Of a DNA stretch of 64,000 bases, positions 36,770 to 47,112 are shown one piece after another. The position numbers and the translations under genes are program-made. The stretch spans positions 17,180,001-17,244,000 of the forward strand of contig NW_026947492.1 in assembly GCF_034190915.1 (NCBI RefSeq), read 5' to 3'. Under the pieces are notes generated by a model that did no database searches, had not been told where the DNA came from, and saw only the letters and a program-made list of their open reading frames with translations. Each line of letters starts with the position of its first letter. Within the stretch, counting starts at the first letter, position 1. The DNA comes from Cavia porcellus (Eukaryota > Chordata > Mammalia > Rodentia > Caviidae).

Positions 36770-37260
36770 ATACAATTGCAATAGAGATATGAGGTTAAAA
36801 CTCTCAATACAACCACCATCAAAAAATGCTGAAAAAAATCTGGAAATATATAGTATGTCCACAATTTTTATCATTCTGTTTATTTTAAAGTAGCTACAAG
36901 TACTAGTATGCTTGTAACATGAAAAATTTCATACATTTTTCCTTGAAAGAAGAAAAAATACAATAAAAGTAACTTGTACTACCTTTATGCATGAAAAGTT
37001 ATCAGTCCAGTGTCTCCTTATGGTATAGAGAATTCACTCTAGATTGGAACCATCTTGGAACTAACACTGTCTCAGATCCGTAAACAGGTACTTCTGGTGT
37101 ATTCATAGTGGACAGAGAGAGAAAAGACAGTACAATAAAATTCCCACCCAGATGGTAGAAGGAAAGATGAAGACAAGGTGAAAAAAAAAAAATAGAAGGA
37201 GATCAGGAAGTGACGAAAAAGTCCAAGTAATGTGGGCAGGGACCCAGGCAGCTGCACTGT
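36770..37260. other. 3' flank of the intact OR, nothing recognised
   Basis: AT-rich sequence downstream of the receptor at 37265-38197 (minus). A TTTATT near 36872 would read AATAAA on the gene strand and could serve as a poly(A) signal. No other feature. Confidence 0.4.
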
Positions 37261-37264
37261 CCAC

Positions 37265-38197
37265 TCAGCTTGTGTTTCTCTTCAGGGCTCCCTTCAGAGT
37301 AAGTTTGACATCCTTGTTCCTGAGGCTATAAATGAGGGGATTGAGCATGGGAATCACAAGTGTATAAAACACAGAGAAAAACTTTCCCTGGCCCACGGAG
37401 CTAGCAGATGATGGCTTGACATAAGTGAGCAGACCAGATCCATAGAACAGGCCAACAGATATTATGTGAGAACCACAGGTACTGATGGCTTTGGATGAAG
37501 CCCTGACTGATGACATATGCATGATATTAAAGAGAATCGAAGCATACGAGATGAAAATAATGAGGCTAGACCCAATGATAACTGTGCCCACAACAGCAGA
37601 ACTCAGAAGCTCGTTGACATATGTGCTGCTGCAGGAGAGCTGGAGCAGGGGGAGGATGTCACACATGTAATGGTTGATGATGTTAGAATCACAAAAGATA
37701 AGCCTCATCATGCATCCTGTGTGGAGCATGGCACCCATAAACCCCATCAAGTAGGAGCCAAGCATCAGCAGAGAACAGGTTCTAGGGGATATGATGACTG
37801 CGTACAGAAGGGGCTGACAAATAGCCACATAGCGATCATAGGCCATAGCTGTCAGCACATAGCACTCAGAACTGACAAAAAAACAGAAGAAAAAGAGCTG
37901 AGCCATACACCCTGTAAATGGGATGACATTCCTCTGTGAAATAAACCCCATCAGCAATTTGGGGCCACAGACAAATGAGTAACATAAATCAATGAAGGAC
38001 AAATTGAAGAGAAAAAAGTACATGGGTGTGTGAAGGTGTGAATTCAGCAAAATTAAGTTAATTAAGCTCACATTTCCCACCACAGTGGCTATGCTGTTCA
38101 TCAAGAACAAGAAGAAGAGGGGCAATTGTAGCTCAGGCTGGTCCGTCAATCCCATCAGAATAAACTCCATCACTGAAGAGTTGTTTCCTATGTCCAT
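37265..38197 (-). CDS. Olfactory receptor, class II, family 8-like, intact
   Basis: Single-exon odorant GPCR of 310 aa. An in-frame ATG 51 bp further upstream (38248) is ignored because a CAG splice acceptor at 38218-38220 lies between the two, and because MDIGNNSS is the normal OR start. Features: overlapping sequons at N5 and N6; GN at 41-42 in TM1; LHTPMY at 55-60; Cys97 in TM3; [10 protein letters not shown] at 118-127; ECL2 cysteines at 169, 179 and 189; SY at 217-218; KAISTC at 236-241; and [12 protein letters not shown] at 283-294. The TM5 entrance ([17 protein letters not shown]) and IL3 ([11 protein letters not shown]) differ clearly from the other ORs here, which share a GINIIVPSVTIF and S.EGRSK pattern, so this belongs to a separate subfamily. 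It lies in the ~3.3 kb apparently missing from duplication arm B. Confidence 0.95.
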   Translation of the reverse strand: MDIGNNSSVMEFILMGLTDQPELQLPLFFLFLMNSIATVVGNVSLINLILLNSHLHTPMYFFLFNLSFIDLCYSFVCGPKLLMGFISQRNVIPFTGCMAQLFFFCFFVSSECYVLTAMAYDRYVAICQPLLYAVIISPRTCSLLMLGSYLMGFMGAMLHTGCMMRLIFCDSNIINHYMCDILPLLQLSCSSTYVNELLSSAVVGTVIIGSSLIIFISYASILFNIMHMSSVRASSKAISTCGSHIISVGLFYGSGLLTYVKPSSASSVGQGKFFSVFYTLVIPMLNPLIYSLRNKDVKLTLKGALKRNTS

Positions 38198-38217
38198 TTC
38201 CTTCACAGTGGGATCTT

Positions 38218-38245
38218 CTGAAAGACAAGAAGACAGTGAAATAAA
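38218..38245 (-). promoter_or_regulatory. Splice acceptor of the OR coding exon
   Basis: On the gene strand the sequence reads as a pyrimidine-rich tract ending CTTGTCTTTCAG, 20 bp before the OR start codon. This matches the usual OR layout, a noncoding 5' exon spliced to an intronless coding exon. The donor exon was not found. Confidence 0.7.
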
Positions 38246-38257
38246 CATTGAAACTTC

Positions 38258-38260
38258 AGA

Positions 38261-38316
<56 letters not shown>
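38258..38316 (-). repeat. GA/TC dinucleotide repeat beside the acceptor
   Basis: About 28 GA units, with one GGGA interruption near the gene-proximal end. On the OR gene strand it is a long TC tract lying some 40 bp upstream of the acceptor, so its length could influence polypyrimidine-tract recognition. That effect is inference. Confidence 0.95.
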
Positions 38317-38319
<3 letters not shown>

Positions 38320-38321
<2 letters not shown>

Positions 38322-39040
38322 CTGCTTTATGAGTTACAGTTTTCTGACAACATGCATAAAACCTCCAAAGAACAAGAGCTCCTGTGTTGATTTCTCAGGA
38401 ATCCCAATTTCCTCTTTGCCCCTCTACCTGGTTTCTCTGTCCAAGAAACAGGCTGCTGGATTTCACAATGCATCTGAATATTATTGCCTCACTTCACTAT
38501 TCGGTGCAGATTAGGGATGTGAAGAGCAATAAATAGGGAGTGTTCCCATTAAACAGTGATTTACTTAGTTGGGGATTTAAAGGTCAAGATGAATTACTGC
38601 TCACCTTCTACCTCTTGAGGTCTCCCTGTCTGGGATCTGAAGGACCCTTCCTCTCCTCTGTCCTGAGATGTAATCGAAATTTTTGATGGTACAGGAGATT
38701 ATGGCCATCAGTGCCTATCTGTATGTTAGAGGAGTGCTCTGGATTTAGAGATTTCACTAAAAAGTTCTCTTCACTTGCAAGAAAGAAAACAACAACCTTA
38801 TATGAGTCCCCAAAACTTCTCCTCAATCAAATGAAAACCTGTCTTATGCCATATAGCTCTGAAGAAAATGGTACAATGCATAGAAAACTATTCTCTTATT
38901 TACCGTTTCTTCCTGAGTTGGATGAGCCCCTTGAGAATAGAAATTATTGAGCATGTGTTTACATCCTGTGCTATAAACCTAACACTGGATCTTTTGAGAC
39001 TCAATATGCTACCTGAGTTAAAATTTCCCATGAGGAATAC
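38320..39040. other. Spacer, no gene recognised
   Basis: Upstream flank of the intact OR. It has several motif-free frames of 60-80 codons on both strands. Confidence 0.4.
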
Positions 39041-39047
39041 CTAGTTC

Positions 39048-39145
39048 CCAGAGCTGTGTATGTAGCTCAGTGGCACATCACCTGCTTGGCAAGCCTGAGT
39101 TCATGAGTTTGATTCCTGGCGCCTAAATAAATAAATAAATTTTCA
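39048..39145 (+). mobile_element. ID SINE with target duplication
   Basis: ID body (GTATGTAGCTCAGTGGCACA, CTGCTTGGCAAGCCTGAG, then GAGTTTGATTCCTGGCGCC) with an AAAT-repeat tail. GGAATACCTAGTTC at 39034-39047 and GGAATATCTAATTC at 39146-39159 flank it with two mismatches. Confidence 0.88.
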
Positions 39146-39359
39146 GGAATATCTAATTCTCTGGGAAGAATAGCAAATGCCCACCTTTGTAACTCTCTTC
39201 ATCATGCGATAAAGAGGTCTATAACAAGGCCAACAGCATAGTCACTTCTATTTCTAGAATGTTCCTACAAACCTTGAGGTTGCATTAATAAATATTAGAC
39301 TGGATCATAGCTCTAAGACTCTGTGCACTTATGAAGCTCACCCAGTAATGGAATGTGGA

Positions 39360-39615
39360 GGCAACCAGCTTGAAAGAACAGGAGTAGGTACCAAAGCAAT
39401 CTGAGTTTAAATCTGAGTGTTTGAATGCCCCAAAATGTGACTATCAGTGAGTGGTAAAATTTCTCTGACCCCTGTTTATGTATGTTTATATCTATACTTA
39501 TTTCTGCATGTCTATAAAACGATACTCATGAAAAGGTTACTTATTTGAACATTGTGGGAATTGTACATAAAGTTTCCCATAAGGTATTGGAATTGTGAAC
39601 TATACAGAGAGCCTG
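39360..39615 (+). mobile_element. MIR SINE, partner of the arm B junction
   Basis: Weak MIR core: CTGAGTTTAAATCTGAG, CTCTGACCCCTGTTTATG, then a TATAAAACGATACTCATGAA block. From about 39514 to 39615 it matches the reverse complement of 44690-44797 well beyond the MIR consensus (shared GAAAAGGTT, CATTGTGGGAATT or GTTGTGGGAATT, and TATTGGAATTGTGA). This ties it to the inverted duplication. Confidence 0.6.
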
Positions 39616-39619
39616 GTAA

Positions 39620-40305
39620 GTATTACAAGTAAAATAGCTTCACCTCCAGTCCTGTTCCACACATGTTCATATGATAAAGCTTGGCACTGTGGACATTGGA
39701 ATGCAATAAGGTTTTATTGTGTGTGTGAGCTTTTTATTTGTGGAGAATTCACAGATCCATACTCTTTCCCATTAGGCAGTAAGAGTATTCTCTGCCCATC
39801 TCACATTCATACACACCAAAAAAATCATGAATTTTTGACCATCAAAATTTCTTTTTGATGGTTATGGGTCTTGCAAACACGATAATCCAAAAATATGATG
39901 CTTTGGTAAGCTATGAACTTTGAACCGCAAACACTGGAAGACTGTGGAAGAGAGTGACTTTCTGATCTTTCCCTGCCCTTCTTCCTCTAGTTGTTTTTAC
40001 TTCTCGAAGGTTGAAAAACAGAAACGAGAATTTTCTATTATCCAAGGTACATCTTACCAACTAGAAATCACCTCCATTACAACAGCAATGAACCTGGAAT
40101 GTTAGTCTTATTCTCACCTTTTTGTGTAAGACCTGATCGTAAAGAAATTCTCTATCATTATTTGTCCCATAAGGACTCATATAGAGTCCTCTTATGGAAG
40201 ATATGCTCCTCCATGCCCAGGAGGAAGGAGAGATCTAAGAGAGAGGCGTAATATTTTTGTTCCACTCTTATTTCTGTAGATTTACGTTTCCCCTCTAACT
40301 TACCT

Positions 40306-40352
<47 letters not shown>

Positions 40353-41030
40353 TGCCTTGGGCTTTGTAGCTTCATTTATGTAAACTTTTGTGTCTTGTAA
40401 AAGTTTGATTAAATCAATCCTATAAGTTTTTCTCTTAAAAACATTTTTTATTATGAGTATCAGCAATGATTCCTATAATGCAAAAGGAAAGCATCACACA
40501 TTTACGTGCTGCAGTTGCAAAATTGCCCACATTTAGGAACTGTTGTTCTATTTCTATAGCCTGACATCTGCCATGTGTGCCTCACAAAGAATTCTATTTC
40601 AAATTTACCTCTGCACCTCACCCTCAATGTACGCTCACTGAATTCCAGTTTTTCTAACAGTCCTTAGTACTGCTCTTCTTCAATTCATCATTTCCTCATT
40701 TATTTTCACATTTACCCTGGTGCTGATGAACAATCTAAACCTACCACCCCCTTGTCTTCCATGGTATTCATCCATGCCCCAAATTCTGTGAACCCCTCTT
40801 CTAAGCTCAGAATTTCCTGGGAGACAGTATTTCAGCTTCTCTTCATCTCACATTTGGGTCACTAACAACTTTCTTTATCTTCCATGGAAGAGGAGAATTG
40901 AGGCATCGTACCCATCACCAGCCCTGTGTACACAGACACCCCTTTTCTTTATGCCCCCTCCCAGTTCATGCCACCAATATTAAAGTCATAAATTCAGATA
41001 TGTTATTGACATCAATAACATTTTACTACT
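39620..41030. other. Spacer with an AT repeat, no gene recognised
   Basis: Contains an uninterrupted AT dinucleotide tract at 40308-40349. The rest is moderately AT-rich. A pyrimidine-leaning part at 40560-40980 might hide an old repeat such as L2, but I cannot support that. Confidence 0.45.
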
Positions 41031-41034
41031 AAAA

Positions 41035-41440
41035 CTAGTGTTAAAGTACTATTTACAGTGAAACTGTGGCCAAACCGAGTCCACGAAAGGCAGGACACAG
41101 GATGAAGCCTGGAGGCTTACACTGGTGTTCCAGGCTGGGATTGTTCCCAAAAAATGCCAGGCCACAAGGGTTGGTGGGATAGAATTTTTATAAAATCCAT
41201 AAGCAGGAGTTATGAAAATGGAATGGCCTGGCTGTTCTTGATTAGTTAACAGGAGGACATCATCAGTTACACGGCCAGGTTAATAATCACAGAGTCTGCT
41301 ACAATCAGATATGTTTAATATGCTGTCATGGTTACAGGGGTCAAGAAAGCAATTACAGAGACAGGAAGCAGTTACACAACCAGGCAGTTTTAAAAAGAAC
41401 AATTTTTCCTTTAATAGTTTTCCCTTTCACTATCAATGCA
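41035..41440 (-). mobile_element. Possible solo LTR, antisense
   Basis: A compact ~400-bp block of higher G+C. Read on the minus strand it has an A/T-rich start, CTGCCTGGTTGTGTAACTGC, a TATAAAAATT box near 41190-41200, and a G/C-richer end with CCTTTCGTGGACTCGG. That order (U3, TATA box, short R/U5) suggests an endogenous retroviral LTR. No flanking duplication or retroviral genes were found, so the call is tentative. Confidence 0.4.
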
Positions 41441-41449
41441 TTCGTTTCT

Positions 41450-43300
41450 ATTACTCTTCTTAGGTCAGCTTTCAATAATATTCCATATATTTTTCTGGTT
41501 CATCCACAAATTATTCCTGTTCTTTTAAATTAATGAATTTAGCCACATATGTTCACTTTCATCTTCTCAAATAGAATTTTCAGAAGCTTTTGAAGCACCA
41601 GTGTCTTGTCTTCTTATAGTGGTACAAAATTTGAAAGAGTAAGGTCTTCTGCCATAATATCAGGGATTTCTGTCATCTCTCTCATGTACTGGTTCATTTA
41701 TTTAATGAATAATACATTTCCTTTTTTCTTGATTTCTCCATTATTATACAAGATGTTATACCTTAGTTTCTTGGGAAAAAATTAGGGGAGTGATGAATTT
41801 AAAAATTCTGACTTGTTTATCTAAAAGTGTCATTTTATAGCATCTTATCCATTGGTCTTTTAAATGAGAGTAGAAAACTTACTTAAATGTCTTCTAAGAA
41901 TGTCTTAGCACTCCTGCCCTCCTGTAACATTCGGGAGTGGAGGTCTCAAATCCAATGAATATTTCTAAGTGGCCGGATAGTACTTAATAATGGTGGACTT
42001 CACAGGATATTATCCAATACCAGGGAGAAACTATTACTGGAATGCCATTAGGTCTTCTATCATGGTCTGGTTTGATTACCTACAGATGTGCCTACCAAAA
42101 TTCCTGAAAGATATTATCTTTCTTTAACAATATTCAAACTGAATGAAGGAAAATGTTTCAACCTTCAGAAAGCAAAAATTCTACCTTCTTTCCTTGTTTT
42201 AAATATGGTAAACTCAGTCACACATACACATATGGTCTCCAGAGTTAGAAACTCCATTTTACTCTCTTTAAAGAATAAATGCTTATTCTTTTTTCAGGAT
42301 GTAGAAGACAATCATCTGACTACGTGCACAGGGCAAGATCCGGTGAATTACATACTTCCTAAAGGAACTTTTACGTATTTCAGTTATTTATCTCCACCTA
42401 ATTTCTCCACAAAACACCTTGCCTCATGGAGCTTGGAGTGTATGTAGCACTGCTCAGTGTAGGTGAAGCCTTACCCTTGGCTTCTTCAGCTCTGTTTATG
42501 TCACAAGTCATGAGAATTCCACAATAAATTTTGCTCACTTATCTACTATTTAACTTCCAAGATTTTGGTGGTGTATTATTCTACAGAGGATTTTTATCCA
42601 TTTGCTTTGCACTTCTCAGTTAATACCATTTGTACCTCTTTCTAATAACTCAATGAATTTCAGAAAGAAATTGAGAATGTGTTTGCATTAGGTATGCCAT
42701 TACTAGCCAGAGCCTTCGGATTGACTTACTTGGATGACACAGAGGAGCATCGTGGAAATGGAAGACACGGGGATTGCTGACTAAAGCTGCCCAGTCTTGA
42801 GAAAATCTGTTCCATGCAGAGTATATGTGCATGAGGTCTGAAAACCCTTACTTTGTTCATTTTAGAGGTTTTAATGATTTGTTTAATCCAAAAATACTCT
42901 TTTAGCATGTAAACATGCAGAGGACCAAGAATGCAAACAGAATAAGACAAACAGGTTTGGCAAACAGGTTTGCCAAAGTTCCCTCATTTTCATAAAAGTG
43001 ACATCCAAAGAAGCTGAGATTTGTAGCTTCTGCTTACCCCTCACAGAACTAAATTTATTATATACCTTGCCTAAATTCATCCTTACAGTCACCCTGTGAA
43101 CAAGGCATCCAGTCCACTCCCCTCTCAAAAAAATAGCATGCTGCATGCAGCAGAGTATTTAAAAAGACAGAAAAATAGTCATGAAAATGTCACAAAGGAA
43201 AAATAGCAAATAGTCAATAATTAGAAAATAAAACATTTATAAACTTGAGAAAAGAGTTTCCATCCCATGACTTGAGGGAATACAGAACACGAAACATAAC
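41450..43300. other. Spacer, no gene recognised
   Basis: AT-rich. The longest frame (42088-42447, 119 codons, plus) has no domain, start context or codon pattern that would support a gene. Confidence 0.4.
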
Positions 43301-43319
43301 CAAATTCAAGAATCTTAAA

Positions 43320-43570
43320 AGAGGATTCCAGAGGACTGGCACTTAGAATAACTGAAAAATGGCGGTGCCCCACTGGTGTTTGGCTTCTGAAGTACGAGTT
43401 CCACTCAGAGGTTCGGAATTACAGAGAGGAATAACTGAGAAGATGTTTCGCAAACGTTCCTGCCGGTCAGTGGGCAAAGTTCATGTCGTTTAAGGAGAAC
43501 AAGTGACACGCAGTAAGGGATGCTTTGCAGTTACACTCCACAAAAGCGTAAACGCATGTTCATTTCGTAT
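43320..43570. other. CpG-retaining island in AT-rich DNA
   Basis: About 11 CpG dinucleotides within roughly 240 bp (for example GGCGGTG, TTCGCAAACG, GCCGG and GCGTAAACGC), while the kilobases on either side have very few. No reading frame, SINE box or poly(A) is visible. It could be a recent insertion, an old element kept free of methylation, or a regulatory element. Confidence 0.5.
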
Positions 43571-43683
43571 CAACTTACTGGGTATCTTTTTAAGGAATTT
43601 AACAGTTATTTGTGTGTTCATTAAATGATCTTTTTATTGCTGTAATAAGTTTTAATTATTGAATAGTTATTATATAGGGACAC

Positions 43684-43757
43684 TATATATATAAATATAT
43701 ACATGTATATCTATCTATATCTATATCTATCTCTATATCTATATCTATCTCTATATC

Positions 43758-43800
<43 letters not shown>
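43684..43800. repeat. CTAT/AT compound microsatellite
   Basis: Degenerate CTATAT units pass into a pure AT tract at about 43760-43800. Confidence 0.93.
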
Positions 43801-43804
<4 letters not shown>

Positions 43805-43809
43805 TACAG

Positions 43810-44680
43810 GCATGCTGTTTGCCAAAATTATTTTGTGAACAAATAGTTCGATATATTTTTATTTGTACTTTTGTTTTCCTTTTGAATTTAAAGCTTTCTA
43901 CAATATTACTAAGAACTCTTTGCATATACCAATATAATAATTTCCTATATAGTACTAACAAAAAATTTATAAAAGAACCATAATACAAGAGATGAGATAG
44001 AGTTTATAGACCCACAGACTATTTGTCCCTCTTTTTTCATGCATGTTATTCTAGCATCAAGTACACAAACTTTTATTCCCAAAAGAATTAGTTTATTTTG
44101 TTGCCTTTTCAAAAATCAATTGACTGCATAAATATCTATTTCTGAGTCTTCTATACATTTAATACATTTGTGAATCTTTTAAATTTTTTAAATGTTATAT
44201 GTTTATGATACATAGGAATGTTTCAACTATAAAAAGTGATGTATATATATAGATATAGATATACATATTGCACTTTGAGCATTTTTATCCTATTTAAGAA
44301 AAAGTTCCATGCATTTTTAATAAAAAGTGTCCATCTTATTATTGTTGGATGAAACATTGTGCAGATGCCATTCAAATCTGCTTCTTTCAAAGAATGAATC
44401 AATTGATTTTTCTCAATTGTTTTTGCCTGGTTGACACACTTACAGGAGATGGAATTGAATGTCCTATGATTTTGTCAATTTCTATCGGAATATTAATATC
44501 CAGTTTTGTCAGCTTTTATTTCATGAAGATGAATATGCCAGCATTCAATCACATACACATACAGTTTTTGTCTCTTGTCTCTTTACACATAGGTGTTAAT
44601 AATCTTTCTCTATTATGAACAGCTTTACCTTAAAGTCTACTTCAACTGAAAATAAGATAGATTCTCCTACACACTTTTCA
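43810..44680. other. AT-rich spacer, possible L1 remnant
   Basis: No gene. A TTTTGTCAATTTCT block at 44468 resembles antisense L1 ORF2 endonuclease-region sequence, but the flanks do not extend the match convincingly. Confidence 0.35.
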
Positions 44681-45053
44681 GCTCCTTTTTCAAGTTCCTT
44701 GTATATATCACAATTCCAATATTTTATGGGGATATTTATGCATAATTCCCACAACATCCCGATGAGAAACCTTTTCAAGAGTATCATTTTATGGGTAAAT
44801 CTGCTTAAGGCCACACAGGTAGAGATGCAAAGTCCAGTCTTTGAATCTATTGTGCATCTAGGATCAATGGAAAAAGAAAGAAGAATTGTGATGGCACAAA
44901 GAAAACTCCTGGAGAATTATTTCAGAGTGAAAGTGAAAATGAGGTTTCTAGTGCAATGATTCCCATGACTAAAGAAGAGAGATGGGTAGAGATTCATACT
45001 GATGTTCTCTAAACTAACTTACAGACTGGAAAATGAAGGGAGAAAGGAGATAA

Positions 45054-45074
45054 TAGGGTTAGGGTTAGGGTTAA
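45054..45074 (+). repeat. Interstitial telomeric repeat (TTAGGG)3
   Basis: Three perfect telomere hexamers (with partial ends) in the middle of arm B. The aligned arm A position has no such repeat but carries about 430 bp (35485-35905) absent from B, so the hexamers sit at an apparent deletion junction. Confidence 0.95.
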
Positions 45075-45079
45075 ATATT

Positions 45080-45280
45080 TGTTAACAGTTCGCCATTTTC
45101 CATGAGGTACCCATTTGACTTACAGTGTCTTATTTAATTGTCACAAGAAGCCATGAATGAGATATCACTATCATTGTCCCTATTTTAGAAATTATGAATT
45201 CGATGCACCAAGAGCTTCAACAAGATATTCAAGCTATTTCTGTTAATAAGCATGGTGGTGAGGAGTGATTAAAACACAGG
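45080..45280 (-). mobile_element. MIR SINE, antisense
   Basis: Reverse MIR order: GTTAACAGTT, CCATGAGGTACCCATTTGAC, CAGTGTCTTATTTAATTGTC, AATGAGATATCACTATCATT, then CCCTATTTTAGAAATTATG. Its direct paralogue in arm A is around 35250-35470, showing that the MIR predates the duplication. A second MIR stretch at 44798-44850 (AAGGCCACACAGGTAGAGAT) lies at the junction end. Confidence 0.8.
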
Positions 45281-46734
45281 CCTTTGAATCCTATGGAATC
45301 CACTCTTTTCTATGGTGATGAAACTGATGATCTTTTTATTTAATTCTTTCCATTTAAAGATGGAGCAAGACACACAGATAGATATTCCTAGGAAGTTTTT
45401 ACAAGTAAACACTTTAGAAAAAACCTAAGTGACTGAAAGATATCTTAGTGTTACTGCAGTTGATACAAACTCTTACGTGACTTGCACCTCTGACCATTTT
45501 CAGTAACAAGGATAAGGAAACCTGAAAACAACTTTGTGGGAAATATCACTTAAGATGCATAAATAAAGACAGATTCTCTACAGAACCAAAATTAATGGGG
45601 AGATGGAGTTCATTTTCTGCTCTGACTACAAGGATGCACACTGTAGGTTTAAAGGGAGGTTGGGTAAAATTGTGAGAGTCTCACTGACTAAAAATAGTTG
45701 ATGGTACTGAGTGTAAATACAATTCCCTTATGCTACATTTACATGTAGAATTTTTTCTCTGGGGAAGAGACATAAATATTTTTGTACTTTGTTTACAGTC
45801 AAGTATCTAACTCCCTAAAATGACATTAAATCCTCTGCCTTGTAAGTGGCAAATGTGGTAATAATAAAAGCTCTTTATCTCTGCTGCCAGAGAGCTAAAA
45901 TTATAATCACAAATTATGACATATTGAGAAAAAATTCCAGGGTGTATCAGAAATAGTGTCAGGACTGCATCCCCCAGAACACAAGACTTCAAACCTCAGA
46001 ACCTCATAATCATTTCTCCCAAACACAGGAATAAATAAGAGATAGAACCCAGGATCAAGTTACCGCTGCTCTGGACTAAGAATGGATTCCTGAATTCCAT
46101 GTATATCACTGTTCTCAGTATAAGATGGATGGTCAGCCTCCTGACCCAAGTTAAATCCCCTCTTACTTGCAATTCTGCAACTCAAGAAAACTAAAAATAC
46201 AGAGTTCTCCAGACAGCAGAGCCTGCTTGAAGACATTAAGGGAGATGAGTGTGATAGTACCTCTATCAATACTTTTCTCCCCACAGAAGAGTTTTCACTC
46301 CTCCAGACATACTACTTTTTCTTTGAAAATGGACAATAAATAAGCTCTCTTAGAATCTGGTCTTTTATTTTTAAAGTAGAAAAGTATTTTAGCTCCCACT
46401 CCACCAGACTCTAGACTGTTTTAAAGGCCAGCACAGTTTACCAAGGTCTCTGCCTCTAGCTTTATTGACCAGGTAAGGGATCTAGGGATGGAAGACAAGA
46501 TGAGGAAAATGTCCTAATACACTCTTTTTATTTCTGTGTTTTCTCTGGAAGTCATGTCTTTATTCAGTCTCACTGAATCTCCTCTGCAGTGTAAATTGTG
46601 CCATACACAAGCAGATTTTACCTGTTTATTCTTAGGCACTTTCAGGCATTCACAGAATGCACCTCAAAGGAGAGGGACGAATTAGGATTGGAAGGACCAA
46701 ATTGTTCACAAATGCATATTTTTTTCTTTCTGGC

Positions 46735-47112
46735 ACCATGGTCCACAATGGCATATGCAAACACAGTCAACTGCTATTTCTGTGATATTCTCCCTGTGAT
46801 GCACCAGCACCTATGTCACTGAGTTGTTGGTATTTATCGTGCCAGCACTGACATCATTTTGCCCCATTTACCTATCTTCACATCTACAATTTTATCCTCT
46901 CTCTTTTCTTCCACATCACCTGCACTGAGAGGAAGGTCCAAAGACTTCAGCAACTACAGTTCCCACATGACTGAAGTTTCTCTTTTCTTTGCATCAGATG
47001 TATTTAGGCAGCTGTCTAAGGTTTGATCCGTGGATGAAGCAAAAATTTCTACCATTTACATCAATATGGTCCATATGATGAATTATTTAAACTACAGCTT
47101 GACAAAAAGATA
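46735..47112 (+). pseudogene. Olfactory receptor fragment (arm B)
   Basis: Upstream sequence matching the 5' flank of the arm A receptor (46630-46700) jumps straight to the TM4/ECL2 region (GCACCATGGTCCACAATGGC, then AACTGCTATTTCTGTGATAT for the NYFCDILPVM block). Degraded TM5, then GGAAGGTCCAAAGACTTC for the GRSK segment, then TM6 follow. A recognisable GSVDEAKISTIYINM and MMNYLNYSLTK run covers the TM7 end. It stops at about 47112 where antisense L1 begins. TM1 to TM4 are deleted, and a stop and frameshifts occur in the remainder. Confidence 0.88.

Larger units (their letters stand above)
44690..47112 (-). repeat. Inverted segmental duplication, arm B
   Basis: Reverse-complement partner of arm A. 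Its right end is an OR fragment broken by L1 at about 47113. Compared with arm A it lacks about 470 bp of OR coding sequence (TM1 to TM4), the L1 fragment and TA repeat, and about 430 bp at 45054-45074. At its left end, 44690-44797 jumps to sequence that in arm A sits 3.3 kb further on. Confidence 0.85.

Noticed and set aside
37517..37939. 140-codon frame opposite the intact OR on the plus strand
   Set aside because: It lies entirely antisense to a well-supported receptor gene; the same antisense opening occurs opposite other ORs (8714-9199, 57515-57919), so it follows from OR codon use.
38195..38248. Upstream ATG giving a 327-aa receptor
   Set aside because: A splice acceptor lies between the two ATGs, and the extra 17 residues are unlike any OR amino terminus.
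40560..40980. L2 LINE remnant
   Set aside because: General pyrimidine-rich similarity only; no block specific to L2 could be identified.
42088..42447. 119-codon frame on the plus strand as a possible gene
   Set aside because: No recognisable domain, signal peptide or start context in AT-rich spacer; frames of this length arise by chance over 64 kb.
45054..45074. Chromosome end or subtelomere
   Set aside because: Only three hexamers with ordinary duplicated sequence on both sides; it is interstitial.
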